A DNA stretch of 64,000 nt from Gottfriedia solisilvae (GCF_002128405.1 NZ_NETJ01000010.1:1-64000), one strand, 5' to 3'. Shown: positions 35,558 through 44,842, counted from the stretch's first letter. A program made the numbers and translations. The notes: generated by a model from the letters alone, not told the origin.

Positions 35558-36778
35558 ATGAGTTCAACTACTTCTACGATAAATATTCAAGAGAATAAAG
35601 GTGGAACTCCGGCTTTAATGGCTTTAGCTATTAGTGCATTTGGAATTGGTACCACTGAATTTGTTCCTGTAGGTCTGTTATCTACTTTAGCTGATGATTT
35701 AAATATATCTATTACATTGGCTGGATTATTAATATCTGGATATGCAATGGGGGTTGCATTTGGTGCACCAATTATTACTGCTCTTACAAACAAAATGAGT
35801 AGAAAAACGCTTTTAATGTTGTTGATGGTAATTTTCATTGTCGGTAATAGTGTTGCAGCAATGTCAACAAGCTTTGGCTTACTACTTGTTGCTAGAATTA
35901 TTACATCGTTTTCTCATGGAGTATTCTTTTCTATTGGTTCTACAATAGCTGCGGATTTGGTACCAGAGAATAAACGAGCAAGTGCAATTGCATTTATGTT
36001 CACAGGATTAACAGTTGCTACTGTTACAGGTGTTCCTTTAGGTACATTTATTGGACAAAATTTTGGTTGGAGATCTACTTTTTGGGCTGTCGCGATATTA
36101 GGTCTTATTGCGATTATTGCAATCTCGATTCTTGTGCCTAAATCGTTAAAACAAGCTCCACCATCAAAATTAAGTGATAACTTTAAAATTTTAACAAATG
36201 GTCCGTTATTATTAGCTTTTTCAATTACAGCATTAGGTTATGGCGGTACATTCGTTGCTTTCACATATTTAGCACCAATATTAGAAAAGGTTACAGGTTT
36301 TGCTCCAAGTTCGGTGAGTGTCATTTTATTAGTTTATGGAATAGCAGTTGCTATTGGTAATACCATAGGTGGAAAAGCGGCAAATCGTAATCCGTTAAAA
36401 GCATTAACTTGGATGTTTGTCATTCAAGCAATCGTGTTAGTGATTTTAACGTTTACAGCACCGTTTAAAATCGTAGGAATTGTGACAATTTTCTTCTTAG
36501 GTTTATTAGCATTTATGAACGTTCCAGGACTTCAAATATATGTCGTTCAATTAGCTGAAAAATATGTTCCATCAGCTGTTGATATCGCATCTGCTTTGAA
36601 TATTGCAGCTTTTAATATTGGGATTGCAATTGGCGCATTTGTAGGTGGGTTGATTGTTGATTCAATTGGGTTAATTCATACACCTTGGATTGGTGGCGTA
36701 ATGGTATTTGGAGCAGTACTGCTAAGTTTATGGAGTGCATCTTTAGAAAAAAGAAATAGTCAAAAATCAATTTCATGA
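35558..36778 (+). CDS. ytbD: MFS transporter, YtbD-like
   Basis: 406 residues with twelve helices. FGIGTTEFVPVGLLSTLADD in helix 1 and ARIITSFSHGVFFSIGSTIA in helix 4 are typical of the AraJ/YdhP/YtbD efflux group. SD AAGGAGGA before the ATG. Followed after 31 bp by a decayed luciferase-like gene and the aldo/keto reductase. Likely exports a reactive or toxic compound handled by the operon's reductase. Confidence 0.88.
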   Translation: MSSTTSTINIQENKGGTPALMALAISAFGIGTTEFVPVGLLSTLADDLNISITLAGLLISGYAMGVAFGAPIITALTNKMSRKTLLMLLMVIFIVGNSVAAMSTSFGLLLVARIITSFSHGVFFSIGSTIAADLVPENKRASAIAFMFTGLTVATVTGVPLGTFIGQNFGWRSTFWAVAILGLIAIIAISILVPKSLKQAPPSKLSDNFKILTNGPLLLAFSITALGYGGTFVAFTYLAPILEKVTGFAPSSVSVILLVYGIAVAIGNTIGGKAANRNPLKALTWMFVIQAIVLVILTFTAPFKIVGIVTIFFLGLLAFMNVPGLQIYVVQLAEKYVPSAVDIASALNIAAFNIGIAIGAFVGGLIVDSIGLIHTPWIGGVMVFGAVLLSLWSASLEKRNSQKSIS

Positions 36779-36809
36779 TATTTGAAATTAACGTTAGGAT
36801 GTGAAACTG

Positions 36810-37089
36810 ATGAATAACTTTCATGATCATCATGCTTACCAACGTATGTATCAAGAGAATGATGCACTTAGATTTATCGGAAAATCCAAACGAAGGCCCA
36901 ACACCTATCAGATTAGGATATCGTATTGGTAGAAATGCATTAATTAATTTATTAAATATCTATAAAGAAATTGGAGTCAATCATCTATTCTTTGCATTGT
37001 TTGATAGTCAAAGACCAGCTGAAGAAGTCATTCAAGAATTAGGTGAAGAAGTTCTTCCTCATTTTCCTACTTTAAAAACCAAATTATAA
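36810..37089 (+). pseudogene. Internally deleted luciferase-like (LLM) flavin monooxygenase remnant
   Basis: An ATG at 36810 opens a frame beginning MNNFHDHHAYQRMYQEN, the usual LLM N-terminus as I recall it, but it stops after 40 codons. A different frame downstream (about 36862-37089) encodes an LLM C-terminus: NEGPTPIRLGYRIGRNALIN, then GVNHLFFALFDSQRPAEEVI and GEEVLPHFP. Intact members have about 330 residues, so roughly 230 central residues are missing and the ends are out of frame. It sits between ytbD-like and ytbE-like genes, so the cluster once encoded a third redox enzyme. Confidence 0.7.
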
Positions 37090-37104
37090 AGGAGAAATAT
37101 AAAA

Positions 37105-37944
37105 ATGAATAATCTAAATAGTCGAGTGAAATTAAATAATGGAATTGAAATGCCAGTAGTTGGTTTAGGAGTATTCCAAGTTGAAGATGGCCAAATTGTC
37201 ATCGATTCTGTGAAAGCAGCTATTAAAAATGGATATCGCAGTATTGATACTGCAGCGATTTACGGAAATGAAGAAGGAGTAGGACAAGGAATTAAAGAAG
37301 CAATCGAAGAAAATGGAATAAGCCGTGAAGATTTATTCATTACATCAAAAGTATGGAATGCTGACTTAGGCTACCAATCAACATTAGATGCTTTTGAACT
37401 AAGCTTAAAGAAACTAGGTCTTGATTACTTAGATCTTTATTTAATTCACTGGCCAGTTGAAGGCAAATATATAGAATCTTGGAAAGCTCTAGAAACACTT
37501 TATAAAACAGGAAAAGTTAAGGCGATTGGTATGAGTAACTTCCAAATTCATCATTTACAAGATGTACTGGAAATTGCAGAAATCAAACCAATGGTTAACC
37601 AAGTTGAATTACATCCATTATTAAGTCAGGTAGAATTAAGAAACTTCTTAAAAGAAAACTCAATTCAAGTGGAAGCATGGGCTCCTCTAATGCAAGGACA
37701 GTTATTTGAAAATGAAACACTTTTAAAAATAGCAAAAGCACATGATAAATCAATTGCACAAATCGTTTTACGTTGGCATTTACAAAACGAAATTGTGATC
37801 ATTCCAAAGTCAGTTAAAGAGCACAGAATTCAAGAGAATGCTAACATTTTTGATTTTGAATTAACGACTGAAGAAATGAAAACAATCGATACTTTAAATC
37901 AAAATCACCGAGTAGGTCCAGACCCTGATAATTTTGATTTCTAA
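37105..37944 (+). CDS. ytbE: Aldo/keto reductase, YtbE-like
   Basis: 279-residue TIM-barrel NADPH-dependent reductase. The catalytic tetrad is visible: D48 and Y53 in IDTAAIYG, K82 in ITSKVWN, H115 in LIHWP. Cofactor site IPKSVKEHRIQEN near the C-terminus. Reduces aldehydes and 2-oxoaldehydes such as methylglyoxal in relatives. SD AAGGAGAA before the ATG, 15 bp after the LLM remnant. Part of the HxlR-controlled cluster. Confidence 0.92.
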   Translation: MNNLNSRVKLNNGIEMPVVGLGVFQVEDGQIVIDSVKAAIKNGYRSIDTAAIYGNEEGVGQGIKEAIEENGISREDLFITSKVWNADLGYQSTLDAFELSLKKLGLDYLDLYLIHWPVEGKYIESWKALETLYKTGKVKAIGMSNFQIHHLQDVLEIAEIKPMVNQVELHPLLSQVELRNFLKENSIQVEAWAPLMQGQLFENETLLKIAKAHDKSIAQIVLRWHLQNEIVIIPKSVKEHRIQENANIFDFELTTEEMKTIDTLNQNHRVGPDPDNFDF

Positions 37945-37957
37945 TATGAATGGAATA

Positions 37958-37994
37958 AAAAGTGGAGTGACCATTTGTCTGACTCCACTTTTTT
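37958..37994 (+). terminator. Terminator after the ytbDE-like cluster
   Basis: AAAAGTGGAGT...ACTCCACTTTTTT stem with a TGACCATTTGTCTG loop region. Confidence 0.87.
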
Positions 37995-38224
37995 CAAATT
38001 TCTTATTTGAAGTCAAATTATAATTGTATTCTAATTTGTTTTATAGGTGATCGTATTTTAAAATATAAGTAACAATTATTTTTTGGTAATGAAAGAATTG
38101 CAGTTAGTAAAGTGAGTTCTTATTGAAATCGAAACATTTACTTACATTTTTTTAAGGTTGGTATCTAACGAATGATATCAGCCTTTTATGTTTAATGATA
38201 TAAGAAAAAGCGGAGGGTTATGAA

Positions 38225-38980
38225 ATGGATATTGCAATTGTGACTGGCGCATCAAAGGGACTAGGGTTTGAAATATCGAAAACACTCGTACATTCTAACA
38301 TAGAGGTAATTGGCTTATCCCGTAGTACGAATGATCATGTAGATTACTATGAAAAAATGAAAAATAATATTTATACTCACCTTCAAATAGATCTTTGTAA
38401 TAAGGAGGAAATCGAAACAATCTTTAAAGGAATCATTCAGAAATTGATTATGAAGCAGCCTAAAAAAGTTTATGTAATCAATAATGCCGGGATGGTTGAA
38501 CCAATTGAGCGATTAGGATTCTTAGATGCTAACTTGATTGAAAAAGCAGTACAGCTAAACTACATAGCACCAATGATTATTAATAATTTATTATTAAAGG
38601 AATTAAGACCCTATAACCTTGAAATCGTAATTGTAAATGTAACCTCAGGTGCTGCTGAACGTTCAATTCACGGATGGAGTGTTTATAACAGTACAAAAGC
38701 GGCTATTAATATGCACACAAATGTTGCAGGACTTGAGCAAGAAAAGGATGATAAATCTCACAAGATTATTGGGTTTAATCCTGGAATAATGGATACTGAT
38801 ATGCAATGTGTAATACGTGGAGCAAAAGAGGACGCATTTGCTGAGATTAATAAATTTTTGGATTATAAAAAGAACGGAGAACTACGATCACCTGAAGTAG
38901 TAAGCAAAGCATTGATTGACTTACTATTAAATGAAGAATTAATGAATGGTAATATTTATTCAATTAAAGACCTTATATAA
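38225..38980 (+). CDS. yueD: SDR-family reductase, benzil reductase (YueD)-like
   Basis: 251 residues, classical short-chain dehydrogenase: VTGASKGLG (NADPH loop, residues 6-14), INNAG, catalytic Ser in VTSGAA and Tyr-Lys in YNSTK. Sequence style matches the (S)-benzoin-forming benzil/sepiapterin-type reductases of Bacillus (YueD); the substrate is inferred. SD GCGGAGGG precedes the ATG. Monocistronic. Confidence 0.85.
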   Translation: MDIAIVTGASKGLGFEISKTLVHSNIEVIGLSRSTNDHVDYYEKMKNNIYTHLQIDLCNKEEIETIFKGIIQKLIMKQPKKVYVINNAGMVEPIERLGFLDANLIEKAVQLNYIAPMIINNLLLKELRPYNLEIVIVNVTSGAAERSIHGWSVYNSTKAAINMHTNVAGLEQEKDDKSHKIIGFNPGIMDTDMQCVIRGAKEDAFAEINKFLDYKKNGELRSPEVVSKALIDLLLNEELMNGNIYSIKDLI

Positions 38981-39152
38981 AGATTTCAATGGAGCAATCT
39001 GACAAAAAGTAAACCAATTAAGATTTCGATAAAATTGTTAAAAAGTTTTTATACAGTGCTTTTTGAAGAAAAAAGGCATTTTTAAGATAAATGTAGAATA
39101 ATTGTAATGAATCTACAGTATAACTAAAAACTTCTTTAACAGCACTAACTGT

Positions 39153-39210
39153 AAAAAACGGGAGTAGAAGTAGGTTTGAACCTATCTTTACTCCCGTTTC
39201 TATTTTTTAG
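39153..39210. terminator. Bidirectional terminator
   Basis: Long stem CGGGAGTAGAAGTAGGTT paired with AACCTATCTTTACTCCCG, flanked by A-run and T-run, between converging SDR and small membrane-protein genes. The preceding 170 bp hold nothing I can name. Confidence 0.88.
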
Positions 39211-39214
39211 GTAA

Positions 39215-39370
39215 TTATTTCTTTTTATAAATATAGCTAAATGCAGCACCCAAGACAACGCCAAATCCAATACCCAGTGATAGATTGTCAAAAGCAATTC
39301 CAAATGTGGCTCCTAGTGCGATACCTAGTGCAATGTATTTGCTACTAGACTGCCAGTTTTGTCTAGACAC
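39215..39370 (-). CDS. Small glycine-rich membrane protein, 51 aa
   Basis: Short gene: GTG start at 39370 with SD TTGGAG nearby, product SRQNWQSSSKY then two hydrophobic glycine-zipper helices (ALGIALGATFGIAF and LGIGFGVVLGAAFSYIY) and a KKK end. Comparable glycine-zipper mini-proteins are common in Bacillus. It ends at the bidirectional terminator. Function unknown. Confidence 0.65.
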   Translation of the reverse strand: MSRQNWQSSSKYIALGIALGATFGIAFDNLSLGIGFGVVLGAAFSYIYKKK

Positions 39371-39596
39371 TAAATCACTCCAATCCTACATCATTAGATA
39401 ATTGCTCAACAAGTAGTCAATTATCTATAATAGATGTGAAAATACATATTCGTAAGACTTAAGTCTTACAAAAATTCATGCTAAGGTTCATTTCAACCTG
39501 TTAAATACACTCTATAATATATTATAACAACTATACTGACAACATTAATAGCATCATACAAAAGAATGAATACAGTTGCGGAGGGATTGAATAAAT

Positions 39597-40478
39597 TTGC
39601 GGAACAAAAATATAAATATAATGAAAGAACTATTCATACACATCGTAATAGCTTCACTAGCTATTTACTTATTATTTAATTTTTTACCTACAATAGTAAC
39701 CGTATATAAAGTAATCTTTACGCTAACAATTATTGGAATCTGTTTCCTAGATGCGTATCTAGTCTTATCAAACAATACTAAGCTATTAAAATTAACAAAA
39801 ATTGCTTTATCAATCGTACTTTTATGTATTGTAATTGTTATTTTAATTTACTATATAACCAAGTTTTTAGTATTTGCAGATATGTATGGAATTGAGCAAA
39901 TACTAATAGATCATAAATCAATTGCGAAATTATTATTTTTCAGTATATGCTTCTTACAACCAATTATATTACCATTACCTGAAGCAGTAACATTACCTGC
40001 TGGAAGTGCAGTATTAGGTTCGTTCGAGGGAGCTTTATTTGGATTTTTAGGTTCAGTTTTAGGTATTATTGTCATGTATTTCATAGCAAGAATTGGTGGA
40101 TTAAAATTAGTCTCAAAACTAATAAAAGAGAAGCACTTAAAAAGCTATCAGGAATATGTTTCAAAAAATGAAACGATTATACTGACACTAATGTTTATTA
40201 TACCGATCTTACCAGATGAAATTATTTGTGTAGGGGCAGGCATTAGTAAAGTATCTTTTAAAAGATTTATCTTTATTGCATTGTTAGCAAAATTAGTAAC
40301 TTCATCGCTCCTTGCATACTCTGTATATTTAGCTAAATTGTTTTCATTATCAACAACGCAATTAGTAATAGCTAGTTCAATCATTGTAACCATTATTTTC
40401 TTACTTTCCATTTTCATAAAAAAATTGTTGAAGAAGTCCAACTCAGAAGAAGTATATATGACTTCACAAGGAGACTAA
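39597..40478 (+). CDS. Membrane protein with a VTT/DedA-like domain
   Basis: 293 residues. About three helices (15-100), then a VTT-type domain (about 115-250) with PLPEAVTLPAGSAVLGSFEGALFG, GSVLGIIVMYFIARIGG and FIIPILPDEIICVGAGISKVSF. DedA/TVP38 proteins affect lipid flipping and envelope integrity. The TTG start is 11 nt after SD GGAGGG (39580-39585); the ATG at 39618 is an alternative. Confidence 0.8.
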   Translation: MRNKNINIMKELFIHIVIASLAIYLLFNFLPTIVTVYKVIFTLTIIGICFLDAYLVLSNNTKLLKLTKIALSIVLLCIVIVILIYYITKFLVFADMYGIEQILIDHKSIAKLLFFSICFLQPIILPLPEAVTLPAGSAVLGSFEGALFGFLGSVLGIIVMYFIARIGGLKLVSKLIKEKHLKSYQEYVSKNETIILTLMFIIPILPDEIICVGAGISKVSFKRFIFIALLAKLVTSSLLAYSVYLAKLFSLSTTQLVIASSIIVTIIFLLSIFIKKLLKKSNSEEVYMTSQGD

Positions 40479-40536
40479 TGCATAATATTGTATGTTTCCA
40501 TGTCGAATTAGGAAATTTCCTGAGAAATAATGTAGA

Positions 40537-40580
40537 AAAAAGATAGATTGGAATTAACATTCTGGCCCATCTTTTTTTTC
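40537..40580 (+). terminator. Probable terminator after the VTT gene
   Basis: AAAAAAGATAGATTGGA pairs with TCTGGCCCATCTTTTTT with two mismatches and several G-T pairs, then T-run. Confidence 0.6.
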
Positions 40581-40706
40581 GATTTTAAAAACTTAAGATT
40601 AGAGCAAATAACAAAATAAATCCTTCTTAACGTAGAGAAATTTCTGCAAAACAAGCAGTCTTTTTCAGAGAGTGTTGGTTTACAGGAGACCCTGATAAAA
40701 ATCTAA

Positions 40707-40746
40707 ATGAAAAAGATACACCAATAATATGGTGTATCTTTTTCAT
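40707..40746. terminator. Bidirectional terminator
   Basis: Perfect 17-bp stem ATGAAAAAGATACACCA/TGGTGTATCTTTTTCAT around a 6-nt loop. It serves the minus-strand DUF4870-like gene and perhaps a second stop for the VTT transcript. Confidence 0.88.
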
Positions 40747-40764
40747 TACACATCCATTTCAAAA

Positions 40765-41073
40765 TTAATGAACTAATACTTTAATACCTTGGATGATATT
40801 CCAAATAAATACGACAAAGTTAATAATGAATACAATCACAAATGCAAAAATGACCCATCCGTACGTAGTTTCAATTGAATTAAAAGATAAGAATGATAGC
40901 ACAAAAAAGATTACAAACGTGATAAATGGAAGAAAGTGCGAAAATAATGATCGTTTCGCATGTGTTTTAACAAATGCATCTTTAGATACGAAATAAACAA
41001 TGATTGGGAGTAAGAATGGTGCGAAAAAAACACTGAAATAACATAGTGAAGATAATATTTTATTTGTTTCCAT
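40765..41073 (-). CDS. Small membrane protein, DUF4870-like
   Basis: 102 residues with three predicted helices; METNKILSSLCYFSVFFAPF and LPIIVYFVSKDAFVKTHAKRS match the DUF4870/Tic20-like pattern. The start at 41073 is set by SD GGAGGT (minus strand); longer upstream frame has none. Function unknown. Confidence 0.8.
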   Translation of the reverse strand: METNKILSSLCYFSVFFAPFLLPIIVYFVSKDAFVKTHAKRSLFSHFLPFITFVIFFVLSFLSFNSIETTYGWVIFAFVIVFIINFVVFIWNIIQGIKVLVH

Positions 41074-41196
41074 CAGAAACCTCCAAATTAAAATGAATGC
41101 TACTTTCTTATTATAGAACAAATATGATTGGAGAATGATTGATTTATTAATAAAAAATTAAAATGAATTAATAATATGAGATACACAAAGTTGAAT

Positions 41197-41856
41197 TTAT
41201 ACATTTTCGTTTTCGGAAGTATAGTGAAGCTCGTTTTTCTGTTTTTTCCGAATGGAGATATAAACAATTAAAATGATTACGATTGGAGCTGAGATACATA
41301 ATGTTACCCATGGTGCAGCTATTAGGAAGTTACCGTAAAGTGTATATAGCGTTACGATTGGGATCGTTCCAGCTAACACGGTTGTGATATATGAAAAATA
41401 TGGCATTTTGGTTGATGCAGCAATAAAGCAAGCTCCATCTGTGGGAGCTAAAGGTGTTGCAACAGTAATAAATAAGTATTTTTTACCGTTTGAAATAATC
41501 TCGTTATTGAGTTTTGGATATTTTGTTACCATATAGTGTTGAATATGATTACTTAATACACTTCTACTGATACCATAAATAATGGTTTCAGTTATGAACA
41601 TACCAATCATTGAAAGGATGATTGTTTCAATAGGATTAAAAAATAAACTCCCTGTGACAATGAGCATTGTACTTGGGATGAATAAAAAAATTCGAGCGCA
41701 AAAAATACCTACAAATAAAATCATTGGGTTAATTGTGGAGTCTTCAATAAAATGTTTAATATCATTTAATGATAATTGGAACAAATTAAAATGAACAGCT
41801 AGTATTAACAAAATAAACCAAGAACTAATTACAATGATTGGAACGACTTTTTTCAT
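41197..41856 (-). CDS. TVP38/TMEM64-family (VTT) membrane protein
   Basis: 219 residues, about five helices with the VTT core RIFLFIPSTMLIVTGSLFFNP and KYLFITVATPLAPTDGACFIAAS. The start at 41856 has SD AAGGAGA; the frame extended to 41949 has no SD. Second VTT-domain gene within 2 kb, clearly diverged from the one at 39597, so not a recent duplicate. Confidence 0.82.
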   Translation of the reverse strand: MKKVVPIIVISSWFILLILAVHFNLFQLSLNDIKHFIEDSTINPMILFVGIFCARIFLFIPSTMLIVTGSLFFNPIETIILSMIGMFITETIIYGISRSVLSNHIQHYMVTKYPKLNNEIISNGKKYLFITVATPLAPTDGACFIAASTKMPYFSYITTVLAGTIPIVTLYTLYGNFLIAAPWVTLCISAPIVIILIVYISIRKKQKNELHYTSENENV

Positions 41857-42031
41857 GATTAAGCTCTCCTTTGGTTTATGTGAAAACGAAGTGTTAATGT
41901 ATTCTATTCTTAAAAAGTGCGAAAACTGATTGTTTTTTGAAATTATCAATAAATAACATAATTATCTCGAATTTAGAATATTTATTTAATGAGTAATAGA
42001 TATCTCAAATTAAAGGGATTGAGGTGTAGCT

Positions 42032-42418
42032 ATGCTAGATGAGGGCTTATTGGTTATTCGGCTTTTTTTAGGAATTATATTGGCAGGCCATGGCGTTCAG
42101 AAATTATTCGGATGGTTTGGTGGTTACGGAATTAAAGGAACCGGTCAATGGTTAGAGTCGATTGGTGTGAAACCTGGTGGATTTTTTGCATTTTTATCAG
42201 GAGCAGCGGAACTAATAGGAGGATTACTTGTTGCAGCAGGCTTGTACACGACAGTTGGTGCTTGGTTAATTATACTGGTTATGTTAGTTGCTATTTTAAA
42301 AGTACACTTAAAAAATGGTTTTTGGATTACTTCCAATGGTATTGAATATAATCTACTCATAATTGCTACATCAGTTGGTTTACTTTTAACAGGACCTGGC
42401 TCATTAACTTTATTTTGA
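42032..42418 (+). CDS. DoxX-family membrane protein
   Basis: 128 residues, four helices, with RLFLGIILAGHGVQKLFGWFGG and FFAFLSGAAELIGGLLVAAGL, the DoxX signature. Family members associate with redox and oxidative-stress functions; the specific role is unknown. SD GAGGTG before the ATG. Monocistronic. Confidence 0.9.
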   Translation: MLDEGLLVIRLFLGIILAGHGVQKLFGWFGGYGIKGTGQWLESIGVKPGGFFAFLSGAAELIGGLLVAAGLYTTVGAWLIILVMLVAILKVHLKNGFWITSNGIEYNLLIIATSVGLLLTGPGSLTLF

Positions 42419-42425
42419 TAAATAG

Positions 42426-42462
42426 GAGAGAACATTCATGATATTTGGATGTTCTCTTTTTT
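42426..42462 (+). terminator. Terminator after the DoxX gene
   Basis: AGAGAACAT/ATGTTCTCT stem, 13-nt loop, T-run. Confidence 0.88.
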
Positions 42463-42642
42463 GTTTTAAGTTGACTACCACAAATAACTATTAAAAAAGG
42501 ATTATCATAACCTTTAAAGAACTTATCATTTATGAAGATTATAGTTAGCGTGTTTGCATATGAATTTTTTGTTATAATCAAATTTAAATAAATAAAACGC
42601 TAATACTACAAAAGTAGAATATGGAAAAATGAGGTTATAAAA

Positions 42643-43293
42643 ATGAAAAAAGAAAGTAATTTGATTATTTACGATCTAATTTTGTATTTAGTACTCCCAC
42701 TAGTAGGTTACAAACTATTAAAGCCATATATTGGAGATTATTGGGCGATGATTGTCCCAACCATTCCTGGGATTTTATATACTTTATTTCGTTTTTGGTA
42801 TACAAAACAATTTAATGTAACTGGAATTTTTATTATTTCTACAATGAGTGTTAGTACTGCATTGGATCTTATAGCAGGTACAAAAGATAATTTACTTCTC
42901 TATAATGTGTATTACCACATTGGCCTAATAGGGGTATTCTTCATTCTTTTAGCGATAAAGAAGCCATTGCCATATTACTTTATGATTGATATTGCCGCTA
43001 TTCAGGGACAAGAAAGAGAAGAAAGTAAGAAGCTGTATAAACATCCTTCACTGTTCAAGTTGTTCCAATATTTGTTTATAGCTTGGATTGTTAAAGATAT
43101 CATATTTACTGGAGCACAATGGTGGATGCTTGAAACCTATGGTGCGAAGGCTTACTACTCTAGGACTATCATTTTCACAGTAGGAGGCTATATCTTTGGA
43201 ATTATCATGGCAATCGGTTATGCAATGATTACGATGAGAGCACAAAAAATTAAAGAAAATGAGCAGCAGCCTAAAGATGAAATTATCATTTAA
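42643..43293 (+). CDS. VC0807-family membrane protein
   Basis: 216 residues with about six helices. DLILYLVLPLVGYKLLKPYIG and PTIPGILYTLFRFWYTKQFNVTG followed by STMSVSTALDLIAGTKD and YYFMIDIAAIQG fit the uncharacterised VC0807 family. No function known. ATG start; a GAGGTTATAAAA region precedes it as a modest SD. Confidence 0.75.
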   Translation: MKKESNLIIYDLILYLVLPLVGYKLLKPYIGDYWAMIVPTIPGILYTLFRFWYTKQFNVTGIFIISTMSVSTALDLIAGTKDNLLLYNVYYHIGLIGVFFILLAIKKPLPYYFMIDIAAIQGQEREESKKLYKHPSLFKLFQYLFIAWIVKDIIFTGAQWWMLETYGAKAYYSRTIIFTVGGYIFGIIMAIGYAMITMRAQKIKENEQQPKDEIII

Positions 43294-43296
43294 TAG

Positions 43297-43330
43297 AAAA
43301 AGCACATCTATAAAAAGATGTGCTTTTTTT
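43297..43330. terminator. Bidirectional terminator
   Basis: AAAAAGCACATCT/AGATGTGCTTTTT, 6-nt loop, between converging genes. Confidence 0.9.
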
Positions 43331-43338
43331 GTTATTTC

Positions 43339-44214
43339 TTATCTTACATTTCTAATCATTTCATTTTCTGGTTCGACATGAATTAAAATTTGGGGATTAA
43401 TTAGAACTTTTTTGATCTCATCTTCTATTTTATCGCAAAGTAGATGAGCTTCTTCAATGCTCATGCTAGAGGGTAAAACAAGATGAAAGTCGATGTGTTC
43501 CTCAGCGCCAGATCTCCTTGTTCGTAAATCATGGTATTCAATAAATTGTGATTTGAAATTTAATAAAACTTGTTCAATTTGTATAATTTCGTCTGAGGAG
43601 AGCCCCGTATCTAATAATGGCGTAAATGATTTTTTCCCAAGCTCGATAGATTCTTTCATTATATATACAGCAATACCAATCCCGATTAATGCATCTAGTA
43701 CGACCCAACCTGTAAGAGATACTAATATTAAACTAGCCGCAACGCCTAACGATGAATAGACGTCCGTTAATAAATGTAATGCATTTGATTGCATTGCGAC
43801 AGAATGCGTTTCGTCTCCTACTTTTTGAACTTTTTTTCCAACTCGCCAATTAATGAATGCTCCGAGCAGCATGACGATTACACCTACAAAAGGAAGTTTT
43901 ATAGGAGAAGGGTGGATTAGTTTTTCAACAGATTCAACGATAATCCATATTCCAGCAATAAAAATGAGCAGTGTTTCAACAGTACCCGAAATATTTTCAA
44001 ATTTACCGTGACCATAAGGATGTTCCTTGTCAGGCGGCCGATTCGATATTTTTACTGAGAAGAATGCGATAACGGAAGCGACTAAATCTAATAAAGAATG
44101 GATTGCCTCCGATATAATTGCAACAGAACCAGTAATGATTCCAACTGCTAATTTTAATAAAACAATAAAAGAGTTACTACAAATTGAAAGTAATGCAATT
44201 TTGGTTGAATGCAA
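43339..44214 (-). CDS. Cation diffusion facilitator (divalent metal exporter)
   Basis: 291 residues with six helices. Helix 2 has SEAIHSLLDLVASVIAFF, helix 5 has ALHLLTDVYSSLGV (the HxxxD-type Zn/Mn site), and a cytoplasmic C-terminal domain carries EEHIDFHLVLP and the histidine ILIHVEPE. Exports Zn2+, Fe2+ or Mn2+ by proton exchange. The TTG at 44214 is 6 nt after SD GAGGTG; the GTG at 44223 lies within that SD. A terminator-like hairpin sits in its leader. Confidence 0.9.
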   Translation of the reverse strand: MHSTKIALLSICSNSFIVLLKLAVGIITGSVAIISEAIHSLLDLVASVIAFFSVKISNRPPDKEHPYGHGKFENISGTVETLLIFIAGIWIIVESVEKLIHPSPIKLPFVGVIVMLLGAFINWRVGKKVQKVGDETHSVAMQSNALHLLTDVYSSLGVAASLILVSLTGWVVLDALIGIGIAVYIMKESIELGKKSFTPLLDTGLSSDEIIQIEQVLLNFKSQFIEYHDLRTRRSGAEEHIDFHLVLPSSMSIEEAHLLCDKIEDEIKKVLINPQILIHVEPENEMIRNVR

Positions 44215-44272
44215 TCTATTCACCTCTGACCAAATTTTTCTACTAAAGCTAAGAGTGTTGTCCTAAGGCAAC

Positions 44273-44318
44273 AAAAAAGAAAAACCACTAACATGAAGTT
44301 AGTGGCTTGTTTTTTTTA
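44273..44318. terminator. Bidirectional terminator-like hairpin upstream of the CDF gene
   Basis: Perfect CCACTAAC/GTTAGTGG stem, loop ATGAA, with A-run (T-run on minus) and T-run on the other side. It lies 60 bp before the CDF start and 230 bp before the lysine riboswitch, where no recognised gene ends. It could attenuate the CDF gene or insulate the two divergent units. Confidence 0.65.
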
Positions 44319-44529
44319 TATGATGTTTTTTAAAATTCATTGGATATTTCATATTAATCACCTTTTTTTAGCGCGTAATTAATATTTTATAGTAAAGATA
44401 ATATTTTGAAAAGAAAAACTTGTGTAGACTAAATGATTAGTAAAAACTTGAAACTACAGATTATTTTTTAAAAAGGTTTGACATCTATTTTTAGACTGTG
44501 TTATACATAGACTAATATAAAAAAACAAT

Positions 44530-44697
44530 CTATTCGTAGAGGTTGCATTGTATATGAGTATCGTTTAAGAGAACTGTGGGTTTGATGACTAAACGAAAAA
44601 GGATCCGATGCCGAAGCATTAGAGCGCCACACGCTAAAATGCTGGGACTGCATTTAATAAATGTAGTACTGTCACTTGTATTTGTGAAGAGCTATTG
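44530..44697 (+). ncRNA. Lysine riboswitch (L box)
   Basis: Conserved L-box segments in order: TAGAGGTTGCA (44537-44547), GAGTATC (44555-44561), AAAAAGGATCCGATGCCGAA (44599-44618), and GCTGGGACTGCATTTAATAA then ATGTAGTACTGTCA (44641-44674). Lysine binding favours the downstream terminator and turns lysA off. Ends are approximate. Confidence 0.9.
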
Positions 44698-44739
44698 AAG
44701 AGATGTGATTGGCAATATCCTTTTTATTTTAAAAGTGAT

Positions 44740-44774
44740 AGGCACATGAACATATCCTTCATGTGCCTTTTTTA
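44740..44774 (+). terminator. Riboswitch-controlled terminator before lysA
   Basis: AGGCACATGAA/TTCATGTGCCT perfect 11-bp stem, 7-nt loop, T-run; 69 bp before the lysA ATG. It is the expression platform of the lysine riboswitch. Confidence 0.9.
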
Positions 44775-44842
44775 ATACACTAATACATTGAAGAAGGCTT
44801 CTGGTGAATGAACTTGTGTTTAGTTATGAAGGGAGAATATTA

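Noticed and set aside
39597-41856. Tandem duplication of VTT genes
   Set aside because: The two proteins differ in size and nearly all residues outside the fold pattern, and are on opposite strands.
44320-44440. Metal riboswitch upstream of the CDF gene
   Set aside because: No yybP-ykoY or NiCo conserved core is visible; only a simple hairpin.
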